DNA from: Hondaea fermentalgiana
Lineage: Eukaryota > Sar > Bigyra > Thraustochytrida > Thraustochytriidae
Assembly: GCA_014084085.1 (NCBI GenBank)
Contig: NPFB01000060.1
Span: 117,901 to 165,074, forward strand
Direction of reading: 5' to 3'
Length of the DNA stretch: 47,174 bases
Position 1 is the first letter of the stretch; the number at the start of each line of letters is the position of its first letter. The notes under the pieces are model-generated. The model was not told where the DNA came from, ran no database searches, and was given only the letters and a program-made list of their open reading frames with translations. This document shows positions 24,373 through 33,552 of the stretch, piece by piece. The translations under genes were made by a program, and so were the position numbers.

Positions 24373-24870
24373 ATGTTCCGTACGGGCGTTCGCAGTTGTG
24401 CCTCGGAGGTGGACTGCTGGGGAGGCTATGACTGTCTGGATAATTCGTGCGTGCGGCGCGCCAATCCGGCTGCTGTGATGGCCTTTGTTGGGATTCTTTG
24501 GGGCATCGCTCTGAGCGTGGCGCTTTGGCAGTGGTACCAGGGTCGGCGCTCGATCGACGAAGCGGCAGAGAAGCAGCAGCTGAAAGAAGCTTGCGACTAT
24601 GCAGCGCCGGTCGCCGTTGCGGTGGAGCCCAGGAACGTTGTAATCCACGAACCAAGCTCCGCGTGCGAGTGCAACGGCATTGACTCCCCGAAGACGCCGC
24701 CGCCGGCTCCGCCGCCGACGCCGACGCTGCCTCCGCGTGCTCCATTGTTGCATTCACCGCCGCCGCTGCCGCCCTTCGAAGAGCGCAAGCTGACTAGATC
24801 TTCAACACAGCCACTTGAGCCGCCGCGCCCGGAGCGCGGAAGGCCTGGTCGGGCGGCCAGCTTGCATTGA
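24373..24870 (+). CDS. membrane protein with short Cys module and Pro-rich tail (165 aa)
   Basis: ATG 24373. Residues 1-27 contain four or five Cys in CASEVDCWGGYDCLDNSC, a compact disulphide-like module. One membrane span follows (about 34-53, VMAFVGILWGIALSVALWQW), then a basic stop signal and a long tail rich in Pro, including PPPAPPPTPTLPP and PPPLPP. With no cleavable signal, the Cys module probably faces outwards and the tail the cytosol, where Pro-rich motifs could bind SH3 or WW domains. An envelope protein is plausible. Its 3' end overlaps the convergent phosphoesterase-like gene by 77 bases, so both proteins are encoded on opposite strands there. Confidence 0.7.
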   Translation: MFRTGVRSCASEVDCWGGYDCLDNSCVRRANPAAVMAFVGILWGIALSVALWQWYQGRRSIDEAAEKQQLKEACDYAAPVAVAVEPRNVVIHEPSSACECNGIDSPKTPPPAPPPTPTLPPRAPLLHSPPPLPPFEERKLTRSSTQPLEPPRPERGRPGRAASLH

Positions 24871-25639
24871 CGAAGGTGGTGCCGCTTCGCTGCGCGCGGC
24901 CCGGCTTCGGACAGTTGCCGAAGATGTGCAAAGCGGGCTGCACTTGCAGGATCTTGCGCGCTAGCTCAGGGCAACCGATGTGGCGCGGGCCGTTGGTGCC
25001 ATGGCGGGGGAGGAGGTCGGCGACGTCGAGGGTCCCAAAGGGCGCGTTGTGAGTGATTAACACGTCCGTGCCTTGGGGAATCGCGTCCCACGTGGCTCGG
25101 GCCCCGTCGAGAGCGTCTGCGCGCTTGGTCTTGGGCCCACAGCGCTGGCCGAGGAGCTTTGCGGCCTCCGATAGAGTGTGGTCCTCCAAGGGAAGCAAGT
25201 CATGTGCGGATGCAATGAGTGCCTCCTCGCGAACAAAATGGGTAACGCCGAAGAAGTTGACGCCCCGGATCTGCATGGATGCGCCGTCGAGGTAGCTGAT
25301 GCCGGCCTCGCGCGCGAATTGAGCTTCTGCCGGCGCTGCCAAGAGCTCTTTTTCGCTCGCCCCTGCAACGAGGATTTTGTGGGCATGGGGCTGTTCCGCG
25401 AGCCATCGCACAAAGTCTCGCGTTTGGTCCCGCAGCAAATCGCTGCGACCCTCCTTCGTCAAGGTCGTCGATGCCGTGCTCCAGCCGCCCGCATGCACGA
25501 GAACGTCTCCTGTGGGAAGGAGGGGCAGCAAGCGGTGTCTTGCGCAAGTGTCGGCCAACATGACGATCCGCAACGCGGGGGCCGCTGCCGTTGCCGCATA
25601 AAAGGGCCTTGTCGGCGCTTGCCTGGCCAGGTGAAGCAT
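24794..25639 (-). CDS. degenerate metallophosphoesterase, likely inactive (281 aa)
   Basis: The fold matches calcineurin-like phosphoesterases of the MPPED/UPF0046 type: each motif is in place but altered. From ATG 25639, motif I reads ADTCARH, with Asp30 kept but the ligand His changed to Cys32. Motif II HAGD is HAGG (Gly52). Motif III GNHD is GASE (residues 93-96). Motif IV keeps His197 in ITHNAPFG. The last motif FGHxH is FGNCP (Asn242, Pro244). Surrounding structure (LPTGDVLVHAG, FVNASW) is well kept. Catalysis with two metals is therefore very unlikely, and a pseudoenzyme role in binding is more probable. It overlaps the convergent membrane-protein gene at its 3' end. Confidence 0.8.
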   Translation of the reverse strand: MLHLARQAPTRPFYAATAAAPALRIVMLADTCARHRLLPLLPTGDVLVHAGGWSTASTTLTKEGRSDLLRDQTRDFVRWLAEQPHAHKILVAGASEKELLAAPAEAQFAREAGISYLDGASMQIRGVNFFGVTHFVREEALIASAHDLLPLEDHTLSEAAKLLGQRCGPKTKRADALDGARATWDAIPQGTDVLITHNAPFGTLDVADLLPRHGTNGPRHIGCPELARKILQVQPALHIFGNCPKPGRAQRSGTTFVNASWPPDQAFRAPGAAAQVAVLKI

Positions 25640-25742
25640 CACGCGTGTGGGTGTTCGTAGATTCTTGTTTGTTTTAGTCTTGTTTTATTTCTTTTCTTTC
25701 CTTTTTTTTTGTTTCCGCGGATGAGCAAGGCCTCGTATACTG

Positions 25743-27959
25743 CTACATGCCCGCGGCTTCGCGCGCTTTGATGATCTCTTCGCGCCTCTCGATCAGGTAC
25801 ACTGCCGGGAACAGCCATTCGTGGAAGGCCGCAAAAACCACCTTGAGCATTTCGTCGTACGTGCCTCTCTCCTTTGCAATTTTTTTTAGCACCGCGAACG
25901 GGTTGATGGCCGCGTCGAGGTCGGGTGGCAGCAACGCAAGGTACTTTTCTGCGGCGATGAACTTGAGTCTTCTCGCTCTCTCCGCCCGGTCCTTTTCCTT
26001 TGCAATCTGCTTCAAGAACGTCAGGCCTACGGCGTCCGTATTGACGACGCTTAGATTGACTGCTTCGGTTAAACGTTCGAGGTGGGATCTACCCGGAGCG
26101 TCGAACAAGCGAGATTCAAACTCTTCGCGCCGGTACTCGAGGAAGTCGGCAAAGTGCTCGGTGAGAAGAGACTTTTTCCTTTCGGCTGTGTGAACTGAGG
26201 AATAAGAAACGGAGGGAATCCTTTTGGACTTGATGCCTTTGCAGAGCGCCTCGATCGAAGTCGCGGCCTCGGGTGCGCCATACTTTTGTTGCATGCAAAG
26301 CTTGAGACGCTGGCGTACATCCTTGATATTACGTTCTCGGCTGATTGAGTCTTTAATTTGGGTCATTTCGACGTCGCTTATGCGGTGAACATTTTCCAGC
26401 GATAGACTCTCAGGACTGACGTCGTTGTCCGCGTTGCCAGGGCGCGCGTTGATGACCTTGCACGTAGTGGCGAGGAGCTCCTTGATCTCATCCTCTGTCC
26501 AGTTGATGATGCGTTTGAAATAGGAGCGAAGGCTCTCTACGTGTCGATCGGTGCCCGTTACCTTGAGCAGCTTGATGCGGCACTCTTGCAATGGTAGTGT
26601 AGGGCGCGTGGATTCGGGCTTGCCGATGTAGGGCTTGAGCATGGATAAGATGACATTACTCTCTGCGAGCGTATAGCAATGTCTTCCCCTAAGGTCGTTG
26701 CGCACTTTCTTGAGCTTCTCTGCTTTTCGAACAAGGAGTCTCTCTTGCTCGGGAAGAATTGTGCGCAGCTTCATGCGCACGTGTTGAAACGTTCGGGTGA
26801 TCCGCGTCTGCTGCGCATTGATGCGGGCCGTGATGTCTTTATAATCTTGCTCCTTGAGAGTACTGGTGGAAAGAATGTCCTCGATGCCAGGTCTTACGTG
26901 CTTGGCTGCGTCCATAAGCGCGGCCTCCTCGTCGTGCGTCCAATCGACCAAGCCAAGGAAGATATTCCGGTACGTGCTCGTAGCGCGCTGTGCGAAGTCG
27001 CATTTCTTCATCTCCACGGCGAGCAGGCCGTAGTCCGGGGTCCCCGCGGGGTCCTTTTTCGCCCATCTTTCGAGGACCTCGCATATTATTTCGGATTCTT
27101 GGTCCAGGACTTTGGTTCTGACGATCCTCGGTTTCTTGGGCGCCGGCGCGCCGTTGCCTTGCCCCGAAATCAGGGTTTTTCTTCGAAATCTCTTTGTCGG
27201 TGGTTTCCTGACCTCGGGTCTCTTGATGATTGCGAGGAATCGACGCGGGCTTTCCTTTAGCACTTGGAATGCGTCGAGGATGTCTTCGTCGCTGACAGCG
27301 CAGTCTCGCAGACGCGCTCCGATGAGCGCTGTGCTCTTTTCCCACGTGACGACTCGGCGTTTCGCACCAGTATTCGTTACGCCGAGCACGCTATCGTCGA
27401 GTGCAAAATCCCTGAGCTTGAGTGCGGCTTGCTTGGTGAGTTTGATTGGTGCGTTGCCCTCCTCGTCGTCGTCGCCGTTTCGAGTGCTTGCATCGGAATC
27501 ACCTGCTTGGTCTCCGATGGCGCGATCGGCCTGTTGCAACACCTCCGCTTCGTCGAGCGGCGAATGAGGTTGAGCAAAGGTCGGGAGAACGGAGTAGCTT
27601 CTGTCGCTCTCATCCTCCGACGGCGCGCTCGCGTTGACCGTATAGACTCGTGCTGGGATCTTCCCTCGTGGCCTGTGCGAGGGGAAGGACGCGGCGTTCG
27701 TTAAGGACAGTCTTCTGAGGCTGTCTGAGCTGCCTGAGCTACATGTGCTGCTCGCGCTACTCGCGCTGCTCGCGCTGCCCAAGCGACTCTCGGCCCTGGC
27801 GCCGCCTCCGACGCTCTGCGCGTGGCGGCGCGGGACCATGCTCGCGAGGCCAATTCGGCCCGTCTTTTGGCGTGGTGGTTCCATGGGTCGCCGTTCGTTA
27901 TTCCGGGGTGCGTGCTCTTGCTGTGTTTCTGGACGCCGATGCGAAGGGGGTCTGCTCAT
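25743..27959 (-). CDS. large Myb/SANT-like DNA-binding protein (738 aa)
   Basis: ATG 27959; a longer frame begins only with GTG. Residues 1-210 are disordered with Ser-rich and acidic parts. From about 285 two arrays look like tandem Myb-related helices. The first has LDQESEIICEVLERW followed by the WTHDEEAAL signature near 336 and an ITARINAQQTRITRTFQ recognition-like helix. The second has YTLAESNVILSMLKPY near 425 and NWTEDEIKELL near 485. This alternation resembles Reb1/TTF-I-type Myb domains, which bind DNA to stop transcription or replication forks. The C-terminal 200 residues are helical and unassigned. Resemblance rests on the W-T-x-(D/E)-E signature; function as a DNA-bound regulator is inference. 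Confidence 0.7.
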   Translation of the reverse strand: MSRPPSHRRPETQQEHAPRNNERRPMEPPRQKTGRIGLASMVPRRHAQSVGGGARAESRLGSASSASSASSTCSSGSSDSLRRLSLTNAASFPSHRPRGKIPARVYTVNASAPSEDESDRSYSVLPTFAQPHSPLDEAEVLQQADRAIGDQAGDSDASTRNGDDDEEGNAPIKLTKQAALKLRDFALDDSVLGVTNTGAKRRVVTWEKSTALIGARLRDCAVSDEDILDAFQVLKESPRRFLAIIKRPEVRKPPTKRFRRKTLISGQGNGAPAPKKPRIVRTKVLDQESEIICEVLERWAKKDPAGTPDYGLLAVEMKKCDFAQRATSTYRNIFLGLVDWTHDEEAALMDAAKHVRPGIEDILSTSTLKEQDYKDITARINAQQTRITRTFQHVRMKLRTILPEQERLLVRKAEKLKKVRNDLRGRHCYTLAESNVILSMLKPYIGKPESTRPTLPLQECRIKLLKVTGTDRHVESLRSYFKRIINWTEDEIKELLATTCKVINARPGNADNDVSPESLSLENVHRISDVEMTQIKDSISRERNIKDVRQRLKLCMQQKYGAPEAATSIEALCKGIKSKRIPSVSYSSVHTAERKKSLLTEHFADFLEYRREEFESRLFDAPGRSHLERLTEAVNLSVVNTDAVGLTFLKQIAKEKDRAERARRLKFIAAEKYLALLPPDLDAAINPFAVLKKIAKERGTYDEMLKVVFAAFHEWLFPAVYLIERREEIIKAREAAGM

Positions 27960-28425
27960 CGCGTTTAGATTGGCTGTTTGCGCCCACCCGCGTTTGGACT
28001 GTTCAGGGGCGGTAGAGGCAGAGGGCGCTAGAGGGAGGTACCGTCCTTGGCACACACGTGCTCACTTCCCACAGCATAGTGGGGTCAGTTCTCCTACCCT
28101 GCCTTACAACACTGTCTCTCTGAACGTCACTGGGTGAAAAAAATCGCTGCGTGAGAGGGAGGGTGCTTTTTTTTTCTTCTAGCTCTTTTTTTAGGTCAGA
28201 AAAACAGAGACTTAAGAAAAAGGTCGAGTCGCAACATCGCGTTCTGGTTTGCAGGGGGAGTCTGGCTTTGGCGCAGGCGCGCCCGCGTCCGGAGAGTCAC
28301 TCGATGCGAGCGAGCGAGCGAACGTATGTGAAGGATGCGCGGCTAGGTGGGAGCATGCTGCTGCGGGCCCGCGCGGCCCAAAGAAAAAGCTTTTGCAAGG
28401 AGCGAAGCGGCGACTGGATTGAAGC
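27960..28425. other. long divergent intergenic region
   Basis: 466 bases between the divergent Myb-like gene and the membrane-protein gene at 28426. It contains a run of seven A (28137-28143), T-runs at about 28167-28195 and an AAGAAAAAGG stretch, but no repeat array, RNA gene or convincing ORF. It probably holds the promoters of both genes. Confidence 0.5.
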
Positions 28426-28481
28426 ATGCTGCGCTCGCTACTCTTGCTCGTGCAAGTTGCGGCCTTGCTGACGCTGGCGGC

Positions 28482-28518
<37 letters not shown>

Positions 28519-29361
28519 GAAGGAGAGGGTCAGTCTTACGAGGGCATCCAACGCTATGCGCTGGATGGCAACGACTACGTGCTGACCGTGCCTGACCTGG
28601 GCAAGTGCTTGCAGTTCTTCATGAACTACTTTGACGAGAAGAACGAGGACGGGTCCAACTCGAACCGCGTGACCTTGCTCGTGCGAGACTGCGTGCAGGG
28701 CCATGCCAACCAGGTCGTGTATAGGAGCAACAGCAGGAAGAGCACCGTGTGCTATTGCAGTCGAGCCTACACGTCGAGCTGTTTGAATGAAGTGGGCGAT
28801 GCGGTCATCCCCCAATATGACTCGGACCCAACTGATTTTGCGCTCAACACGGACATTCTCATTAATGGGTACCTCACGCAGTATGACCCGCGTCCTGTGA
28901 TTGTGCATGACAAGGACGAGAGCAAGGGCATTGCATACACGGACGTCTTTGAGATCCAGTCCTTGGACCTCGAAGACGAGCTCGAGTACGATGACGGCAA
29001 CAGCCGGGCCAACTCGACGCACATGGAGAAGCATGGCGTCAAGAATTACATCAAGCTGGCCACCACCTGGCCCACGCCGAGTCCCACCAAGAGCCCGACG
29101 CCGAAGCCGACGGTGAGCCCGACGATGAGCCCGACCTACTTTCCGACGCCATTTCCGGGGCAGCCGACGCCGTTCCCCACGCCGGAGCCGTCGGAATCGC
29201 CGACCCCGTACCCAACGAAAGCGCCCCTCGAGGCCGGTGAAACGCATTCGCCGACCGCAGCGCCGACCTCAGCGCCGGTCGAGCAGGATGCGGAGGTGCT
29301 TGGGCTCTTTTTCGGAATCGGCACGCTCTTGATCGTCTTTGCCTACTACTGTTTCTTTTAG
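28426..29361 (+). CDS. type I membrane protein with PT-rich stalk (311 aa)
   Basis: ATG 28426 opens a signal peptide ([19 protein letters not shown]). An 11-codon AGC microsatellite directly after it encodes a poly-Ser run. An ectodomain (about 35-215) with about six Cys follows ([27 protein letters not shown]). Next comes a stalk of about 60 residues of SPT/PTP repeats, likely O-glycosylated, and a C-terminal membrane anchor ([21 protein letters not shown]) with almost no cytosolic tail. At least one N-glycosylation site (NSTH) lies near the stalk. The PT-rich stalk resembles those of stramenopile surface proteins and of the protease at 3045. An envelope or cell-surface glycoprotein is the best reading. 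Confidence 0.8.
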
Positions 29362-29433
29362 AAACAAAACAAAAAAGCATCTCGTTTTGTTTTGCTTTGC
29401 TTTGCTTTGCTTTTGCTTCGCTTCGCTTTTGCT

Positions 29434-29438
29434 TATAA
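29434..29438 (+). promoter_or_regulatory. TATA-like element before the 29495 gene
   Basis: CTTATAAG lies about 57-61 bases before the ATG at 29495. It follows a TTTGC/TTTTG simple-repeat run (29383-29431). Position and sequence suit a TATA box. Confidence 0.4.
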
Positions 29439-29494
29439 GTGAAGTGTATCTGCTTCACACCAAGAGGAAGAGTTGGAAGGATTTCGACACGACC

Positions 29495-32400
29495 ATGGAT
29501 GACCGTGATCTTTTGGCGCTGCAGGCGCTAGAATCTGACAGCGAGGGGGAAGAAAGTGAGGGTGTAGAAAGCGAGGAAGAGGAAGACAATGAAGTCTGGT
29601 TCGGGATGCCGGGCATTGATCCGAACGACGATTCGCCGTCCGAGGAAGAAATTATGCGCGAGGCCAAGGAGTACATCGAGAAGAACTACAAAGGAACGTG
29701 GAAAAGCGTCATGCGAGGAGGGGCGTCAGCGAACTCTGATCTAATGAACATGTACAGGGACATGGGCGCGGAGTACCAAATTGATCAAGTGAGCATCAAG
29801 GAGGGTTCTCGGGACGTCTGGTTGGCCGCCTTGGTCCACCTGATGCCGCAAAGAAGCTCCGAGGATTTGCGAAACATGCACGACTTGCAAGTGCAAGCCC
29901 CAGTCTTCATCTGCAACACCTTATTGCACTACGATGGAAAGCTCATGAGCGCATTCGTTGAATCTGCACTCATGAAGGCAGTCGTCTGCTCCATGCGGTC
30001 CAATCTGCTGCCCCTTGAGGAGTTTCTTGATGAGCCAAGGAGCTACCGATTCTTTGGCGATGACAAACCATTGAAATTTCTTTCCAAGTTCTTTCGACAA
30101 CGCGGACAGACGAGTGGCGGTGAGGAGAAAATGGCAGAAATCATCGCTCGGTGCCAGCAGGAGGTACCGAGGGAGGTCGTTCGCGAGAGCGATCTCAGCG
30201 CTTCAGAGAAGGAAAAAGCCGTCTCGTACGTCATGGCGAGCTTATACAGGATCATGTACCTAACTTTCATCGTAATCGTCGACAAGCGCGAAGCAGGCGA
30301 CGAGGCGGTATTGGATCGCTACGTCGCGGCATTTGGTCCATATCTCCTCGACAAACAGTGGGCTGGAATGGTCCAAGAATTCACCGGCATGAAGCTCTCC
30401 GTTCTCGACGGCCGAATTCCGGTGCAGTGCATCCCAAAGCGGTATTTGCGTTTGTCTTCCGAGGCTCTGACCAACGTCATGACGAAGATGACGATTGACG
30501 GTAAGGAACTCGCGAAACAAATTGGCCACGAGTTTCCTGCCGACGACGATGCGGCCTTTGCGAGCCTCGTCAAGTCTCTGAGGGCCCTCACCAAGCTGCG
30601 GGTGGAGCCCAAGCTACCTTTGTCAGATTTGATCCAAATAGACGAGATGCTCCGTCTGCTCAACGTGATCACCGCGAGTTCGATCAAGGAGCTTGTGAAA
30701 TGGCTGAGTCCCAAAAATCTCGTTAGTACTGCGATCTTGTACGTAGGCGCTAACGAGCTCAAAGAGGAAGCCACTGCGAGCAGCGTCGGAAAGTTGCAGT
30801 TGTTCACAGACGCCGCGCAGAGCATCGAGGCTGTGGACTTGCACTCGTTTCATGTGGATGAATATCTTCTGAACGAGGCACTCCAAGTCCCATACATCCT
30901 CGGGAGTGATGTGATCCGGGTGGCTTGCATCGATCTCCACGGCGAAGAGAAAGTGCGAAAGGCTGCGACTCCTTGCTTTTTGAACAGATTCAAAGCGTTT
31001 TATGCCAGGGAGGTTGCGGAGCAGAACACGTCGTCTGAGATCATGGGAATGATCGCTTCAATGGCAGGCAAGGATCTCAGTCGCGGCGACCCTTCTGTCG
31101 TTGCGTGGCTGGAGTCGATCGGTCCCTTTGTCTTGGGACTGCCAGAGAGCGTTCATTTCTCGGCGATGGAGGCGGTAAGACGTTTCCGATCAGCCAAAAA
31201 AGCCTTTGGGGATTCGTTCACGGCAGAGGACTTTGCTTTCTTGCTTCAAACAGACGCTCGGAGCGTGGAGGAGAACGGGTCGACATCCGGTCCCGAGACC
31301 GAGAGTGAGGAGGAGGATGGCGTCGAGACTGGCGCTGGACGTGGAGAAAAGAGGCTTGCAGAAGGAGACGTGGCCGTGGCATCGGCTCAGTCGGCGCCGC
31401 GCGGAAAGCAGTTGCGGCCCAACAAGGGTGATTGGTCGTGGTTTGGGATGCCGCAAGTGCCCGCGGAAGATGAGCCAGATTTTGCGGAGGTTCTTGCGGC
31501 GGTCACAGACACGCTCGAAGGGCAGGGAATGACGGAACGCTCGCTCTTGGGCGAGCTCACGCTTGATGATGTGAACACGCTTTGCGACAGCGTTCACAAG
31601 ATGCACGAGGAGATGGGCCAGAATGTCAAGCCGGGGTCAAAGGACGTCTGGTTGTGCGCCTTAATCTGTGCGTGCAGGACAGTCGATCCGGATGAGCCGG
31701 ATGTGCACGTGTTCGGGAATTCCGGTATTGGCATCCAACTGCAGATCGCTGGGATGATCGATCTCGGCAAGGGCGCTCTGGTATGGAAGCGCGGTTTCAG
31801 GGAAGTTTGGAGGCGCGTGGTGTACTCCATGGTGATTTGGGTGACGGCTGTCTGGGCCCGGACTGGCATCACCAAAGAACTGGACGCGGAGATGCTGGGC
31901 GCAGTGGAGTCTCTCTTCGTCTCGGCATTCCACGGATTAAAGGTGGAGATGGGGGCCAGATTTCTCCGCATGTACGAGGTAATGTTGACAATCATCGAAC
32001 GCTGGGTGGAAGAATGCTACGAAGATTGCGAAAGTGATATCCCCAATTTCCAGCGAGGGCCTGAGGCGCCTTTGATGGACGAACTCGATTACAGGCGAAA
32101 CAAAACGACGTGGTTGTGCTATGCAATTGTAAGCCGCGGCATCTTCGCTAGCCTTGCTGTACTGCTGGACGGCGACCGTGGGGGGTATGATGACGCTCTA
32201 AAGATCGGCATGTGTCGTGTTTTCAACCGTGATTGGGTGGAGAGTGCGGGAGAGCAAAAGATTCGAATCGTGTCCAAGTTCCACCCGAGCACCTTCGCTT
32301 GCCAAACGCTGTTCCCCAAGCTACTTCCTTCATTTTTCTGGGACAGCCGCGTTAGCGACTTCCGGGAAATGGTGGATATTCTGGAGAAGCTCTCGTTGCA

Positions 32401-33439
32401 CAGAGAATCTTTGAAGACGGATCTGCTGGCCAACCATCGTCTTTCTGACGACAGCAGTGCTGTGCGTTCCTCGTTCATCGCTCGGCGCCAGAACCTCACT
32501 TTTAGCACCAAGGAAGTGTTTACGATCAAGGGGTCTCTGCGAGTGCTCGTCGGGCTCGGGGAGATGGGCATGAAATCGCTGCTCTGGTGCCTTGAGGACG
32601 CTAGGTTTTCCGATGGACTGCACCGCAGTGTACGCCTCGAGGACATCAATGTGCAGAGCGTTGATAAGCTGCTCAAGTTCATCCACTATGCTGAGGATAT
32701 TCCGAAGATCGATCGAGAGATGCAGGGTGCGAAGCCCGAAGTGCACAAGGAGCTCGTGGCGCTCATGACGCGTTGGGAAACGACAAAGGGGCTCAGCGAC
32801 CCGGCGCGATTGTGCTTGTTGGCAAGCGTCGGCGTTTGGTTGGATGCGCTCGAGGACCATTTTGGAAAGGACGAGGTCGATGCCGAGACAAAGAAAGCTT
32901 TCCTTGGGCTCTTTACGGAAATGTACGAGCGATCGTTGCAGCGTGTCGATGTGATGTCCCGGGTTTTCGAGCTGGGACGCCAACTTACCGATGAGGAGTA
33001 CCAAGAGATTGACGCGCAGAACGATTTGGTCGACATTGAGATGGAAAGGGTCTGCCCGCCTGTTCTGGTGAGGTCTCTTGGGGAGGTGGTGATTCCATCT
33101 TTAAAGGACGACGACAGTTTCAAGCCGTGGCTGACCAAGCTCACGTCGGTGCTGTCGGGATTGAAGAGAGCGCCTGGTCCTTTCACGATCGAAGAGATCA
33201 CAGAGCACATGCAACTTGAGAGCAGTCGCGGGGGTGCCGGGCAGGCCCCCGTCGGGCAGGCTCCCGCCGACGACGAGACGAAGTCGAGGTGCCTGGTGCT
33301 GAAGCCCTTGACCAAGGGGAGAAAAAAGAAGGAGCGGCCGGAGGAGGACAAGAAGAAGAAGAAGACGAGCAAGAAAAAGAACAAGGACGAGAGCAGGGTG
33401 TCCGTCGATGGAAAACTTGCCTCCAGACGAGGACGGTGA
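29495..33439 (+). CDS. two-module WFGMP-family protein (1314 aa)
   Basis: ATG 29495 begins an acidic lead. Module 1 starts at VWFGMPGID near residue 35, has GSRDVWLAALVHLMPQ near 105 and WLESIGPFVLGLPESVHF near 540. A charged linker leads to module 2, which starts with WSWFGMPQVP near 645 and has GSKDVWLCALICACR near 715, after which the two modules diverge. The rest is long alpha-helical repeat-like sequence. The C-terminus (about 1270-1314) is Lys-rich (GRKKKERPEEDKKKKK), a strong nuclear or nucleic-acid-binding tail. The same motifs occur once in the next gene, 33553-35454, showing gene and internal duplication. No outside family is recognised; a helical scaffold bound to nucleic acid is a reasonable guess. 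Confidence 0.8.
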   Translation: MDDRDLLALQALESDSEGEESEGVESEEEEDNEVWFGMPGIDPNDDSPSEEEIMREAKEYIEKNYKGTWKSVMRGGASANSDLMNMYRDMGAEYQIDQVSIKEGSRDVWLAALVHLMPQRSSEDLRNMHDLQVQAPVFICNTLLHYDGKLMSAFVESALMKAVVCSMRSNLLPLEEFLDEPRSYRFFGDDKPLKFLSKFFRQRGQTSGGEEKMAEIIARCQQEVPREVVRESDLSASEKEKAVSYVMASLYRIMYLTFIVIVDKREAGDEAVLDRYVAAFGPYLLDKQWAGMVQEFTGMKLSVLDGRIPVQCIPKRYLRLSSEALTNVMTKMTIDGKELAKQIGHEFPADDDAAFASLVKSLRALTKLRVEPKLPLSDLIQIDEMLRLLNVITASSIKELVKWLSPKNLVSTAILYVGANELKEEATASSVGKLQLFTDAAQSIEAVDLHSFHVDEYLLNEALQVPYILGSDVIRVACIDLHGEEKVRKAATPCFLNRFKAFYAREVAEQNTSSEIMGMIASMAGKDLSRGDPSVVAWLESIGPFVLGLPESVHFSAMEAVRRFRSAKKAFGDSFTAEDFAFLLQTDARSVEENGSTSGPETESEEEDGVETGAGRGEKRLAEGDVAVASAQSAPRGKQLRPNKGDWSWFGMPQVPAEDEPDFAEVLAAVTDTLEGQGMTERSLLGELTLDDVNTLCDSVHKMHEEMGQNVKPGSKDVWLCALICACRTVDPDEPDVHVFGNSGIGIQLQIAGMIDLGKGALVWKRGFREVWRRVVYSMVIWVTAVWARTGITKELDAEMLGAVESLFVSAFHGLKVEMGARFLRMYEVMLTIIERWVEECYEDCESDIPNFQRGPEAPLMDELDYRRNKTTWLCYAIVSRGIFASLAVLLDGDRGGYDDALKIGMCRVFNRDWVESAGEQKIRIVSKFHPSTFACQTLFPKLLPSFFWDSRVSDFREMVDILEKLSLHRESLKTDLLANHRLSDDSSAVRSSFIARRQNLTFSTKEVFTIKGSLRVLVGLGEMGMKSLLWCLEDARFSDGLHRSVRLEDINVQSVDKLLKFIHYAEDIPKIDREMQGAKPEVHKELVALMTRWETTKGLSDPARLCLLASVGVWLDALEDHFGKDEVDAETKKAFLGLFTEMYERSLQRVDVMSRVFELGRQLTDEEYQEIDAQNDLVDIEMERVCPPVLVRSLGEVVIPSLKDDDSFKPWLTKLTSVLSGLKRAPGPFTIEEITEHMQLESSRGGAGQAPVGQAPADDETKSRCLVLKPLTKGRKKKERPEEDKKKKKTSKKKNKDESRVSVDGKLASRRGR

Positions 33440-33509
33440 CAAGAAGCATTGCAAGGGATAAAGAGCAAGAATAAGTAACAAATTGGCTTGCTGGGGCTGT
33501 CCGTATAGG

Positions 33510-33515
33510 TATATA
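33510..33515 (+). promoter_or_regulatory. TATA box before the 33553 gene
   Basis: GGTATATAGAC lies about 40 bases before the ATG at 33553, in an AT-rich gap between two co-oriented genes. It is the clearest TATA-like element in the window. Confidence 0.5.
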
Positions 33516-33552
33516 GACATTAAAATTTGAAGGAATAGATTGAAAGGAGGCC

